Assembly: GCA_944472135.2 (NCBI GenBank)
Contig: OX235263.1
Coordinates: 8,229,517-8,293,516, forward strand
DNA: 64,000 nt
Origin: Trichobilharzia regenti
Lineage: Eukaryota > Platyhelminthes > Trematoda > Strigeidida > Schistosomatidae
Direction: 5' to 3'
The notes beneath the pieces are model-generated. The model did not search any database and was not told the origin of the DNA. It saw only the letters and a list, made by a program, of their open reading frames with translations. The position numbers and the translations under genes were made by a program. Each line of letters starts with the position of its first letter. Within the stretch, counting starts at the first letter, position 1. Shown piece by piece: positions 23,263 through 33,984 of the stretch.

Positions 23263-23689
23263 TATGTATGTTTATCCTGAGTATTGTTCACTATTGGTGT
23301 TGATTCATTCAACATATATTTCTGAGTTTAGATCCGTGTGAAATTTAAGCATAATGTGATATCAAAATATGAATTCACGCAGAGTGGTAATTACTTTCAA
23401 ACTAATGGCTATTTCAATTGAAATCACTGTGAATGATAATCATTCATATTGTAGGATTAGTATAAATTAGAAGAAGAAGAATAAATATTCACATACATAT
23501 ATAAGGTAGATAGGTGAATAGTGGGAATTTATGAATGCAAGTTTCGCACATATGAACACTCATCAGTATAACTTATTGATTAAATTATCTATGCTTTAAG
23601 CATGATAAATTCTCGAACGTAAACCTTAATTGAGTAATTACTTTTTATATTCTTTGTTAATTGTCTTTTATCTTGGAGAGAAACGCTAA

Positions 23690-23945
23690 CAAGTTCTGTC
23701 TTTAACATGTCCCTTCCTAGTATGGATGTTCTTATGATTTCTGTAGGTTGACAAGATGTTACTTGACTTATGATGGCTCGTAGTGAAATCCACTTCTGAC
23801 CAGCATTTCGTCTTATTTTGAGACCTCGTCATTTGGGTGAATCTATACCCCAAGTGAGTGATGATTACCTTCCTCACTGAGATTCGAAGTCAGCGCTCAT
23901 CGTTTCAACACAACACTAGGCCACTGGGCAATGAGAGAGACCTCT
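23690..23945 (-). mobile_element. SINE E, diverged
   Basis: On the minus strand a tRNA-like head (CCAGTGGCCTAGTG, ATTCGAAGTC-type B box remnant) is followed by TCACTCACTTGGGG and a hammerhead-like block (ATGACGAGGTCTCAAAATAAGACGAAAT). The core is altered at the first C and probably inactive. Confidence 0.55.
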
Positions 23946-24309
23946 TATGTGGCACGCGTAACAATATAAGCAGGTTTAGCAATCCTGAAGTTATTTCTAA
24001 ACTGGATTCTTTTACTGTTCTTTCAACCGATAGATGATGTAATGGAATTTCCGGATCTCTCCTAAATAACAGGAATCATTTAGGTACAATGTGATATCTG
24101 ATAAGACTTCATTGCAAATTTAATAAGTACAACATATTTGTTATGACAAGAATGTTTTTCTATGATTCTGATTAGAATTTCAAAACTAACAATGTTATCT
24201 AGTGTGATAATAATACGGTGGTCATCTGACTAACTCATTTACATCACAGAAGAATTTATTTTATTTGTAGGGGGGGGGTTGAATTAATTCCAAAGTGGTT
24301 TCCGTCTTG

Positions 24310-24530
24310 TTGCGATGTCAGTTAATCAACTATCGAGAATCAGGGAACGCTGGATAGATGCTATATGCTAGTCTGAAGTTCCTCAGCAGTGTGAATCTGT
24401 GTTGCCTGTCTCATAAGAGATAAAATATAACACGTTCAGGTTATACAGGTGATCATTTTAACCATCTGATGACTAGTATATAACATCTGCTGTATCCGCT
24501 ACTGCCAATCATTACTATCAGTGTGCACCT
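24310..24530 (-). mobile_element. SINE A, heavily decayed
   Basis: GATGTCAGTTAATCAACTAT and CAGCAGTGTGAATC line up with SINE A in order, but the tRNA-like part is hardly recognisable. An ORF at 24581-24847 to its right is not recognisable as a gene. Confidence 0.35.
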
Positions 24531-24880
24531 GCTCCACATTTCACATGGTGTGACCCATTCAAAATAAAAATACCAATATCGTGTTCATTACTCAACTCAC
24601 ACAAGATAAGGGGGCCAGTAGTTCTAATGAAAAGTTTGTGGTCAATAAAATTCATTACTGCCCATTCCTGGCATTCGTTGGCGGTGATGTTTATACCCGC
24701 ATTTTAACAGAATTTGGAATTCATTGGTCAGTCAGTCAACTCCGCTCCTTTAACAGAATGGTTAGTGAGCTCACCACGAAACCTGAAGTCCCTGTGTCTG
24801 ATCTCTGCTGGAGTTATGAATGTACGCAGCTGAAGAGTCTCAAATGACGTGATGAAGAAAATTTTGTAACTCAGGTAGAT

Positions 24881-25527
24881 GATTTTGATGTGGTTGTGTT
24901 CTCTGAGCTAGCTGGATGGTTTATTTGCTCAGCTTTCATTGCCTTGCTAGGCAACATCTTCAGCGTCTACTTCATTTCGTTGAAGTGAGCTGTTAGATTT
25001 CTCCATGAGTTTATTAGTCACCTCTCCTGGTTGGTGACCTTCAACGTGATTGGTTGTTTTTTGTGTTCTCACACCCTCTCGGCTACTTATATTATTAATG
25101 ACCTAACCAGCCGAATTTCACTGGGACAACGTTTAAATATTAGACAGAAGAAACAACAAGACTGCCAGAGCAGTTTTAGAAGCCTGCCTGGTATTCTAGT
25201 GAATCGTCAATTACTAGACACATTGATTTAGACAAAATTTACGAATCCATAAGGAGGATATCTCACACACGAAGCGTCAAACTTCAGATCAAGAAAACAA
25301 TCAACACCAGTACTAAAACAAGTAGCCTAGAAACTGTGGAAACATACGAAAATAACCAATCACGATGTTTAAGGTTATCACCAGGAGAGATAACTTGTCA
25401 TCTCGTGGAGAAATCGAAGTGATCACTTATGCGAATTGAAGTATGTGCTGAAGATGATTTATAGTAGGGGTAATGAAATCTTCGCAAAAAATCCGTCGAG
25501 CTCAGAGAATACAACTAAATCAAAGTC
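24881..25527. mobile_element. Fold-back element with about 210-bp inverted ends
   Basis: 24881-25110 and about 25310-25527 are inverted copies. Both run from GATTTTGATGTGGTTGTGTT-like ends through CATCTTCAGCGTCTACTT and CACCTCTCCTGGTTGGTGACC to CGTGATTGGTTGTTTT. The middle is roughly 200 bp with no ORF of note. It may be a PLE terminal structure or a non-autonomous DNA element; no enzyme is encoded. No clear target duplication was seen. Confidence 0.6.
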
Positions 25528-25944
25528 TTAAATGAGGCTCTCAGTGTTCCTGTCACTGTTATCCATTAAATGGCTTGCAAATTAAAACTTGTAAAAGACA
25601 TTTAAACCAAAGCATATCTTGAGAAGTTAACTGTATAATGGATAGATCCTTCTATTAGAGAATAGATTGTTCTTCAAAAATCAATGAATAGTGAGATATC
25701 TCTACAGGATCTAGATGATTTCAATATCTACTATGACTTTAAAGTTGGTATCAAGTCAGTTCATATTAGGGAATATTCCTTTCTAAATATCACTTTTGAT
25801 TTGTTAACGTTAATCATTTATATATTACTATTTAAGGTACTCCCTCGATTCTGCCTAAATATATGTGTGACTTACAGTCACTCTTACAGACACCAGTAGT
25901 CGGATAAAGCCATTTCCCAGAGGAAAAGTGTATTTCATGGAGGA

Positions 25945-26178
25945 ATTCATCATGAGCTAACATCAATCAGAGAACCATTGGAAGATCAACGAGCGAGTAC
26001 TAGACAGCTTTTTCGTCCTAGTTTGGGACTCTTCAGCAGCACGCACCCATCACAGTTCGAACCTAGGACCTTCTGGTTACAAGGGGAGCTCGTAGACCAT
26101 TGAGCCACTGGGACCCGATCCAATGGTCTCTGAATTCTAACTTCTGCCAGTTCACGAAGGTCAAAGATGGGGTTGTAA
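25945..26178 (-). mobile_element. SINE A1 with hammerhead, pair member
   Basis: The tRNA-like head (TGGCTCAATGGT, GGTTCGAACTG) is followed by an intact ribozyme core and the 3' end. It stands head to head with 26190-26445; the shared upstream segment (GAACTGGCAGAAGTT) of the two copies meets near 26180-26230. Confidence 0.8.
25997..26042 (-). ncRNA. Type I hammerhead ribozyme, intact core
   Basis: The minus strand reads GUGCUG, core CUGAAGA, stem II GUCC/GGAC with a CAAACUA loop, GAAA, AAGCUGUC as the stem III and cleavage-site strand, then UAGUAC. Stem I pairs fully with two G-U pairs. Stem III has one mismatch. All core residues are present, so slow self-cleavage is plausible. Confidence 0.7.
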
Positions 26179-26265
26179 CTCATCGAGCACGACATTGCGA
26201 AGTGGTCACGCTATGTCGTGAACTGGCAGAAGTTTGAAGTCAAGAACCCCTGGATCGGGTCCCAG

Positions 26266-26320
26266 TGGCTCAATGGTCTACGAGCTCGCCTCGTAACCAG
26301 AAGGTCCTGGGTTCGAACCC
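26266..26320 (+). promoter_or_regulatory. Internal RNA polymerase III promoter (A and B boxes) of SINE A1
   Basis: A box TGGCTCAATGGT at 26266-26277 and B box GGTTCGAACCC at 26310-26320 agree with the tRNA-type consensus. Their spacing fits a tRNA-derived SINE. Transcripts would start about 10-15 bases upstream and include the ribozyme. Confidence 0.7.
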
Positions 26321-26329
26321 GGTGGGTGC

Positions 26330-26375
26330 GTACTACTGAAGAGTCCCAAACTATGACGAAACAGCTGTCCAGTAC
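26330..26375 (+). ncRNA. Type I hammerhead ribozyme, intact core
   Basis: GUACUA, core CUGAAGA, stem II GUCC with a mismatched UGAC partner, GAAA, then ACAG/CUGU as a loopless 4-bp stem III, cleavage after GUC, and CAGUAC. Core residues are intact. One mismatch each in stems I and II may slow it. Confidence 0.7.
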
Positions 26376-26584
26376 TCCCAGTTGGTTTTCCAGTGGTTCT
26401 CTAGCCGATGTCAGCGCATGGTGAAATCCTCCATAAAATCAAACAAAATCCCTACAAATCCAATACTTGACATTTTGGATCTAACCAACAAAACTATAAA
26501 CTTAAAAAAAACACAATTTACTCTCTCGACACCCCTACACTTAATAAATATTTCCCCTATATCGTTTCATTTGACTATTATTGC

Positions 26585-26855
26585 ATATTCAAGAGATAGT
26601 TTGTTGAGAATGGATTTTTTCCTAGTTTGGCCTACGGGTTCGAACCTAGGACCATTTGGTTACAAGGCGAATTCATGGAACATTCATACACCGTGGTCAG
26701 ATCCTTTAGCTCGTAAATTTCAACTTCTACCAATTATCCACTTTAGAACAACGACCAGGCAAAGTCCTCGTCAAGGATTGTCTTCAAGCTCAACCTAGTG
26801 GACCCCACTGATGTTGTCGATTTCTCACTAGATCCCTAGTCACTAACAAGTATTA
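26585..26855 (-). mobile_element. SINE A, decayed, pair member
   Basis: The tRNA-like part is visible (CCTAGTTTGG, GGTTCGAACC), but part of the hammerhead is deleted. It pairs head to head with 26860-27025. Confidence 0.6.
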
Positions 26856-26859
26856 AATA

Positions 26860-27025
26860 TTCTACGAATTTGCATTGTAACTAGAAGGTCCTGGTTTCGA
26901 ATCCCTTGAGATGGATTCATGCGTACTGCTGAATAAGAGTCTTAAACGAGGACAAAATAGATGACTGTCAAGTAGCCCCTGAATGGTTTTCAGTATTTCT
27001 CTGACTGACATTATTAAATCGGTAA
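26860..27025 (+). mobile_element. SINE A, decayed, pair member
   Basis: B box remnant (GGTTTCGAATCCC), then GCGTACTGCTGAATAAGAGTC and GAGGACAAAATAGATGACTGTC. The ribozyme core is broken by an insertion. Confidence 0.6.
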
Positions 27026-27083
27026 AAATGAACTCATTAATAACAATGTTATACAAAGCTTAGTATGATAATAAAGCCAAACC

Positions 27084-27955
27084 GGCGAAGTTAAACTTTC
27101 GACACCACTAACTACCAATCAGGGAATTATCCAATGAGATTCACGAACGATGTCGAATTATCCAATGAGGTTCGCGAACGCAGTTCAATGTTGTATAGCG
27201 CTTGATTCATTTCTAATGCGTGACCTTACAAGGCTACAGTTGCAATTCGAGGAGGTTAGTGTTTTCCAGTATTTCCTGGATTTCAGGTGCTCCGGAAAGA
27301 GCGAATTTGTTTGTGTGGTTGTATCATTGCTTTAAAAAGCTATACCAAATCAACTGATGGGTTTGTTCATCTGGAGAGGGTAAGCTGATAATTTTAATAT
27401 TTCGTAGGAACTTACTTTCACTAGGTCACATCTCTCCCTAACTCAGATTTTATATATCTGCAACTAATGGGTGCTGAAACAAGCTGTGAGAGCAGCAGCT
27501 GCCGAGATGGAGAATAGCCATGTCTCAACAGTTCAGTGGTACCAGCATTGCAGAGATATCGCATCATGGAAAATGGGGAAAATCACTTGTTTGCTAGGTG
27601 GGGAAGACGTTATCGTGCGTGTCGATGAGACAGTGCTGGTAAAAAAGAAATACAACCGTGGTCGCCAGCGAGCGAACAATATTTGGGTAATAGGTTTGTA
27701 TGACACCTCCCTCCGAAAGGGATTCGTCGAAAGGGTAGCAGATGGAAAAGCATTGACAGTCCCATGCTAAACTGGGAGATGTTTCTCTCACATGTTCGAG
27801 AAAGATATCCCATGTAACTTTTTCATTCTCTATTTTGTGCTTTTTTTTCTATAAATATACATTTCCATTCATCATATATGCCTCTTTAATGTAATTGGCT
27901 CGTTCAAGGTCGTTTGCTGATTGGTTGTTAGTGGTGTCGAAAGTTTAACTTTGCC
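27084..27955 (+). mobile_element. Merlin DNA transposon, internally deleted, with complete ends
   Basis: Terminal inverted repeats of 39 bp at 27084-27122 and 27917-27955 (GGCGAAGTTAAACTTTCGAC against the complement GGCAAAGTTAAACTTTCGAC) differ at only two or three positions. The 872-bp element carries both ends of a transposase gene but lacks the middle. It could still be moved by an enzyme supplied elsewhere. Merlin elements are known in schistosomes; recognition rests on ends, target duplication and the transposase motif together. Confidence 0.85.
27471..27770 (+). pseudogene. Merlin (IS1595-like) transposase, deleted in the middle
   Basis: The open part includes VQWYQHCRDI (residues 21-30), the N-terminal region before catalysis. 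It continues with VRVDETVLVKKKYNRGR (49-65), holding the first catalytic aspartate D52 in the VDE(S/T)...KYNRGR signature, and NNIWVIGLYD. It stops at about residue 99. Immediately after, another frame reads NWEMFLSHVRERYPM and a stop, matching the style of the family C-terminus. The segment with the second and third catalytic residues is therefore missing through an internal deletion with a frame change. The upstream 27150-27430 stretch has a plausible GT...CTCAG intron-like segment (27387-27449), uncertain. Confidence 0.8.
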
Positions 27956-27999
27956 GCCAAACCTTCTCCAGATACACCAGTTTGAATGAACACCACGAG

Positions 28000-28845
28000 G
28001 ATATTAGTAAATATCGAGCAATTCTAATGCATCAAAAGATCATCTATACTACCATGAAACAATGAAAATGCTATCTTCTATGTGTGCTTAATTCAGAAGC
28101 CTGCTGCCTAGATATATAACTGTCAAGTAACAACATTTATCTCCACTGACAATAACAAGAAGTATTCGTCATTGAAATCCATGAATTTACTTGTAGACTT
28201 TATTTAACACATCACCCACTGTAAAACTTCAAATCTATTGATCTAATTAGTACACTGAACAGATGACCTTGAAGTGAACCAATCACACACATCAAGGTTA
28301 TAGGATACAATTTTTCACCTTGAAATTAAGACTGATAGGTTTGAAATGAATTTTATTTGTCTCACATTTAATGGGAAATATAATGTATTTTATTTCCAAA
28401 AACTGAAAATATACATTTAAGTGAATAATTAACTAATTTTCTGGAAATAAAATTAGACATAAAAATTAGTCAGTTAGTTAGTTATTTTGTTTTATTTGTT
28501 TCTTCTATTTTCAAGTAGTGTCCTTGAAATTTTTGAATAACTCCTACCATCTAGACTATGTGGAAATTATTTGGGCGTGATAGACAGTTAGTTAGACTTA
28601 AATGTTGTTCATATTGTTTTTATTGAGTTCATTATCTCAATTTCTCAAACTTTTTTGTTTTGCTTAACTCTATTTAGGGTATGTATAATTCATAATAATA
28701 GAAAAAGACACAGAGGAGAGGGACACAGGGACAGAAAATGAGAGTAGTAGTGATAGTATCATGATGACTAATTGAATAAGAGGGTTTATGAAAGTATCTG
28801 TTGTCTGGAAATATGAAGTAAAAAGTACAATTACTAAGATGTATT
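28000..28845. other. No gene seen; AT-rich DNA
   Basis: No repeat family or coding frame could be assigned. Confidence 0.35.
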
Positions 28846-28924
28846 AAGTATTTTTGATTGGACACTTGCCAGAAACTAGTCTGATGTGTCTAATCCTATT
28901 AGCAATGTGGCCATCATGCCACTA

Positions 28925-29170
28925 GGTGGCTTGCCATACGGTGCACTGTGAACTGTCGGCATTAGATAGTTGGGGCAATCGGCCACAGGAAGCCCTACTT
29001 GACCTAGGTTACGTGCTAGTTGCCACTCACCAGTCAGTCAGTCAGTCAGCAAGGCGTAGTATCTGCAACTCTGAAAGAACGACTCATGTCCCTTGTGCAA
29101 TTCGAACCCGCGTCACCCAGTGAGTGCTGCAGTCAGAGACGTTACCACTGAGCTGGCCACATTGCAAGGC
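28925..29170 (-). mobile_element. SINE D, pair member
   Basis: The minus strand has an A-box-like segment (GCTCAGTGGTAACGTC), B box GGTTCGAATTG-like and the body GGTCAAGTAGGGCTTCCTGTG. A TCAG microsatellite lies at 29033-29052. Short inverted flanks (28850-28915 versus 29150-29245, around GATTGGACACT) surround it. Confidence 0.65.
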
Positions 29171-29224
29171 TAACTGATGGAATTCAGTCTGCACCGAAGA
29201 TAGTGCTAGACACATTACACTGAC

Positions 29225-29455
29225 TAGTGTCCAATCAAAAACATCCAATACAGTCCTACAGGAGGTCGGTCGCGAGCCAGCCCGAATAGCTCACTGATAA
29301 CATCTCTGACTGGAGTACTCACTGGGTGACGCGGTTCGAATCTCAGAAGGGACGTGAGTTCCTTCGAGGTTGCAGATACACCTTGCTGAATAGTGCCAAC
29401 TAGCACGATACCCAGGTCGAAGGCTTCCTGTGGCCGATTAACTCTAACCACCTAA
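29225..29455 (+). mobile_element. SINE D, pair member
   Basis: Plus-strand copy with TCCTACAGGAGGTCGGTCGC, a tRNA-like head (CGAATAGCTCACTGATAAC, GCGGTTCGAATCTC) and the body CCCAGGTCGAAGGCTTCCTG. It is head to head with 28925-29170. Confidence 0.65.
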
Positions 29456-29524
29456 TGTATTACGTATTGAACACAAAATCCAACTGTAATTTTACGTACT
29501 CTGATTGGTAATTTGCAAATTATA

Positions 29525-29990
29525 CACAGTTCAAGAGGATGGAAGCTCACCGTCACAGTTTCCTTTGCAGAAACAAGATGACATCTGCCTGCTACCATTC
29601 ATGGCGATCAAAAAAACAAAAAAAACAAGCAGAATTGCATAGTGTTGTATACTACTGATTTGGTGAAATGAGTAGTTGTCCAACCCCACACACATCAGCC
29701 AGCTTAGAACTTGCCAACCAGTCAGATCGATAACAGTAATACACCGAATGGCCACTCCTCTCGTTTAGGGCTGAGTTCATCAGTGGTGTATAGGTGGTAC
29801 TGCCTTACTTCAGAAAGACGATCGGTTCAAATAACCCCAATTCTAGTAGGCTAGCTAGCAATTTGCAATTTGAATGGTATGAACCGATTCATCCTTCTCA
29901 CCTCAGTCAAAATTGGTTACGCCATTAATGAACTAGGCCGGAAACGAATGAAACGGTCTTTCGATGTTTAGATCATTTCAGTCTGGCTGC
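29525..29990 (+). repeat. Repeat F, unclassified
   Basis: Shares blocks with 22655-22870 and 32240-32620. It follows a SINE D here and at 22.6 kb, which suggests it may be a SINE D extension. Confidence 0.45.
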
Positions 29991-30164
29991 TGTTAACAGG
30001 TGCTGCACAGGTTGGTGTGACTACTATCCGACTACATATGTCAAGTAAGCAGTAGTATATAGCATTCCTCATTTCATTTAGTTTAATTCAACTTTATCTA
30101 AGTGTTTATTTAATAGTACGTCATCACAGGTCTTGATCACTTAGAATATGTTATACCGTGAATA

Positions 30165-31935
30165 GTAATAATAATAATAATAATTTGCTTTATTCCAAAA
30201 ACAGTACTTGTGATACAGAATTGAATTCTCAGCATTTTACTACAGTATTGCATCTGGTTAGTACATTAACAACAAATAAAATTCTACATAGATTATAGGT
30301 AATCTCAGCTAACATTGACGACAACAACATATTAGCGTGTCGGTAGCAAAGCCAAAATTGAACAGAGCGTTTAAGGGTGTCAGAAAAGTAGATTCTAGTA
30401 TATTTACTGGCGTAAACAGAAGAAAGAAACAATGCAGCACATAACAGAAAAAAGAAAAGAGAGAGAAAAGGAAAAGAAAGCAATAAAACGTTGCAACTGT
30501 TAATGATATGAGTCGGAAACACGAGATTCAGTTGTTCTACTGACTATTTAATAAGTTATAAGTTTCATGCCCAATGATTTCTTTGTCGCACAGAACACGA
30601 GCTAAGTAGGGTGAGGTTGAGTTTTTGTACTTTCCAGTGCGAGCATATAGTTTTCTGTATTAGCTTCTGGTTCTGCCTGATGAGAAAGATACAAGGGGAG
30701 AGTTGTGAATGAAGAGTGTGGTGTGGTTTAGATAGATAGAATGGATTTAACCCATTTTTCACATGAGTCCAAGTGCCTGTCGACCAGAATATTAACAAGC
30801 TGGTTAGGTGACGCCTTGTGGCTTAACCTGCTGACAACGTTTAACACCATACGCAATAAGATATAGTCCTTCTTAAGTATCCAGTCCTGGATAAACTAAG
30901 GGGGAACAATAGAGAATAATAGGCAGGATGCAAGAGTTAACGAACCGTAAGAGTAAGGGTTGGGTTGGGTTATTCTAGAATGTCTTAATTTCTTGATGTA
31001 GAAGGTAAGACTGAATATTTTCTTAGAAATCATGAAGATATGAGACGACCAGGAAAGATCAGCAGATAGAATGACGCCAAGATATTTAATTTCCGACTTG
31101 GTTTCTGTTTCAGTGCCATCTATGTTGCACACCTCGTGTGAGTTCTAACCAGTTTGTTTAGGTCAGTCAGATTTATGCCTGCAGGTGAAATTGATTGACT
31201 GTTTGGCATTAAGAGGGGTTTAAGGTAAGAGAAGACCGTTTTCTTTGAACCACTGATTGATTTCTGATAAAAATCCATTTAGTTTGGAGCAGTCACTTTG
31301 ACACTTGACGACAGGCAAAAATACAGTCAGATCGTCAGCATATGTAACAAAAATGAATGTCATTTGAAGATGGTAAGTCATGTAGGAAGAAAGAGAGAAA
31401 GAAAAGATAATTGGGGAGAGCACAGCACCTTCGTAGGGGACACCAGGTTCATTGAGCACAGCAAAGGAGGATTTACCTTTGTATACAGTGTATTGCATTC
31501 TGTTTGAAAAGTAAGAATGCAACCAGTTAGTAACCCAGGACTCAATTTGTGTCATCGAGAGCTTATTTAGCAAGTTTGAGAAGTACTGGTTTTTCCATAA
31601 GCTTTAGAAACAGGGAAGTGATGGCAATGGATCTGAACTTTACGTTCTTGCTATTGCCAGGTATAGGGACAGGGACTTTTTTAATGTCTTTCCACGGAAC
31701 AGCTACAACGTTTTTGGAGAAAGAAGCATTTAGGATGTTAGTTAGAGGAGAACCAAAAGCATCTGCACATTGTTTTAGAACATATGCAGGTATACCATTA
31801 GGGCCAAGGCTACATGAGGGCTTAAGCATTTTAAGACATTTTAGAACATCGAGAGTATTAAAGTCATGAAAGTTATCAGGTACATGATTAATAACGTTAG
31901 AAGTAGTTATAAGAGAAATGAAGCATATTTGTATA
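30165..31935 (-). mobile_element. CR1-like retrotransposon, 5'-truncated, nearly complete 3' half
   Basis: On the minus strand from right to left come FNTLDVLKCLKMLKPSCSLGPNGIPAYVLKQ (RT N-terminal block), VPVPIPGNSKNVKFRSIAITS and WVTNWLHSYFSNRMQYTVYKGKSS. Then come GAVLSPIIFSF (motif B), VTYADDLTVFLPVVKCQSDCSKLNGFL (motif C with intact YADD) and KSEIKYLGVILSADLSWSSHI, followed by the 3' region with the (TTA)n tail. Frameshifts and at least one stop break the protein. A SINE B sits at its 5' boundary. Confidence 0.85.
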
Positions 31936-31939
31936 AAAC

Positions 31940-32199
31940 TATATACCACTGCGTCGGTGGTATAGCGGTTAGCACGCTCGCCGACCATGCATATGGTCCG
32001 GGGTTCGATCCCCGGCCGGCGCACTCCTTTACCTCACTGAGCCAGAAATAATGATGGTAAAGGGAGAAGGTTGGGCATGAGGCTAGCAACCCCATCCTAT
32101 AAAAATTAAACACTGCTACAGAAACTTCAAGCCACTAGCTTGGAGCCCTATGTTCCACTGGGAACGTGAAGGAAAAAATTATTTTATTATATACCACTG
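31940..32199. repeat. 12-bp target site duplication of SINE B
   Basis: TATATACCACTG occurs at 31940-31951 and 32188-32199, flanking the SINE exactly. Confidence 0.85.
31952..32187 (+). mobile_element. SINE B, nearly intact
   Basis: The tRNA-like head has boxes TAGCGGTTAGCACG and GGTTCGATCCCC and acceptor-like arms GCGTCGG and CCGGCGC that pair. The anticodon region is replaced by a GACCAT/ATGGTC hairpin, so it is not a working tRNA. The body is followed by a tail with GCCCTATGTTCCACTGGGAA shared with RTE-2 3' ends. The 12-bp duplication marks it as a retroposon of moderate or young age. Confidence 0.85.
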
Positions 32200-32239
32200 A
32201 TAGCCTGGGATAAATAAGGAGTTGTATAACAATTATAAT

Positions 32240-32620
32240 AACCTTTAGGGCTTGCTAGTCATCAAGATAGAAGTCACCTAAACACCAAATAGCTATTTCC
32301 ATGATTTGGAACAGAGTTGGTTTGATTCAACTTTGAAAGGTGAAAATTCATCACAGTTTCTTTTGAAGTCAGAAGGTATCCACATCACTTACGATATATG
32401 ATCTGTTTGTGATAGCTTAACTCACAGTCATGAAAAATAAGCATGATTCGATCGTGCTGCGTACTTCTGACGAAATAGTATGAGTAGTTGGATTCTAGCT
32501 GCGTCAACAACTAGTGCTTGCAATTCAAGTCATCGAAATGATTTGAATGCTGGATGACTCCTTCACTCGTCTGAGCACAAACGTATCTACATTGTCCTCT
32601 TATCCTAAGACTGCTGATGA
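32240..32620 (+). repeat. Repeat F, unclassified
   Basis: Third copy of the repeat (TTCATCACAGTTTCTTTTGA, AAGCATGATTCGATCG, and a terminal CTGATGAAATCAGTTGAACA segment). Confidence 0.45.
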
Positions 32621-32624
32621 AATC

Positions 32625-33585
32625 AGTTGAACATGAATGAAGCAGCAGTCCAGTATTTAGTTCCCTTCGTTAACCAACTTGGTTAACAATTACTACTTAT
32701 ATCAATCAAATAAGTAGTACCTAGCATTATTCATTAAATTGTGTTTCACTCAACCATATCAAAATGCTTTTATAAACCTTACTTTATTTTAACAGTATAT
32801 ATTTTACTTACTGTTGAACCTGTTGTGTTTCTAAGTAAAATTCACTACACTATTCTCAATAGTAAATTTTTGCTTAAGAAACTTACATCAAACCGATTTT
32901 TACAAATAAAATAAATAAAAGAAGAAAAAATTTGCTTAATTTTAGTGTAAACAGTAAAAGTAAGTCGATGTTGGCGATTTTCTTTTCGTACTTTTTTTTC
33001 TACTTTTCTTTTTTTTTAAATTTTCATTTCAACAGCGTTCAATGTTTCACGCTGTTCTTTCTTTTTGTTTAAATTCATTAAATACATTACAACAATAATA
33101 GGCGCACATATTGAATTTCAAAAGTAAGTAAGGAAATGGTCAGCATATGAGTGCGTATGTATGTATGTATGTATTTGTATTTGTGTAGATGTATGTCCAT
33201 TCTGATCTGCCTATGTGTGTATGTGTGTCTGCATAAGAAATGTGTCTAGATTATTTCATGTTAACGCGCATTTTGAACATCTGTGTATTATTCTTTATTT
33301 TCCGACGTTAGTACTTCGTAATAATAAGAAAGTATGAAGTGGTATCGCTTTTAAACCAGTTCACAGAAAATTTATTAGAAATATCAACACTAACATAAAA
33401 TAATTAGAAGTTTTTGAGGCTAGTTAAATTTTCTTTTAATAAAAAACACCCCTGAGAAACATGAAAGTAGACTAATGTGCTGAATGTTTTACTTTGTCAG
33501 GTCTCCTCGACTGCATATAACTACTTTGAATATTAATGGTGATTATAGTACTTATTACGTTATATTCTAAACAGATGTATAATAT
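32625..33585. other. No gene seen; AT-rich DNA
   Basis: AT-rich, with a short TGTA run near 33160. No feature assigned. Confidence 0.4.
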
Positions 33586-33589
33586 TAGC

Positions 33590-33800
33590 AGTGACCACAA
33601 AGTGACTTTAGTTGGAGAACCATTAAAATTAAAGGAGTGTCGCGACGCTATTTCGTCCTATTTTGAGATTCTTCAAAAGTACACACCTATGATCTCATCA
33701 TCAGAGATTGAGACGAGGATATATAGGTTACATGGCGAGCCTGTTAAGGATTCAGTCATTGGGACTGAATCTAGTGACAGAAAAGTAGGATAAGAATTGT
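33590..33800 (-). mobile_element. SINE A, decayed
   Basis: GGAGAACCATTAAAATTAAAGG, TTTCGTCCTATTTTGAGATTC and the distal AGGTTACATGGCGAGCC segment follow SINE A order. No ribozyme core survives. Confidence 0.5.
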
Positions 33801-33984
33801 ATATGAACTTGAAACAACGTCACTCAGTCATTAATACACTGTGTTTTGTGTGTGTGTGTGTGCGCACGTGCTGTGTCAGATTAAACTATTCTACCGATGC
33901 AAGTACGTTGGAGACAATCGGTAGGAAGCCCTAGTTTTGATCTAGGTTTCATGTTTCTTAGCACTTATCAGGAACACGCATTAT

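Larger units (their letters stand above)
26190..26445 (+). mobile_element. SINE A1 with hammerhead, pair member
   Basis: Plus-strand copy with upstream segment, clear pol III boxes, ribozyme, and the 3' end TTCTCTAGCCGATGTCAGC. It is one of the best preserved tRNA-like heads in the window. Confidence 0.8.
27076..27963. repeat. 8-bp target site duplication of the Merlin element
   Basis: GCCAAACC occurs at 27076-27083 and again at 27956-27963, directly outside the terminal inverted repeats. An 8- to 9-bp duplication is the Merlin hallmark. Confidence 0.85.

Noticed and set aside
24581..24847. Plus-strand 88-residue open frame as a gene
   Set aside because: No start context, domain or splice signal; flanked by a decayed SINE A and the fold-back element. 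Left unassigned.
26382..26798. Plus-strand 138-residue open frame
   Set aside because: It runs through the 3' end of one SINE A1 and antisense through the next SINE A, so it is repeat-derived.
31952..32025. Well-paired acceptor arms suggesting a functional tRNA
   Set aside because: There is no proper anticodon loop and it is the head of a SINE B with its own target duplication.
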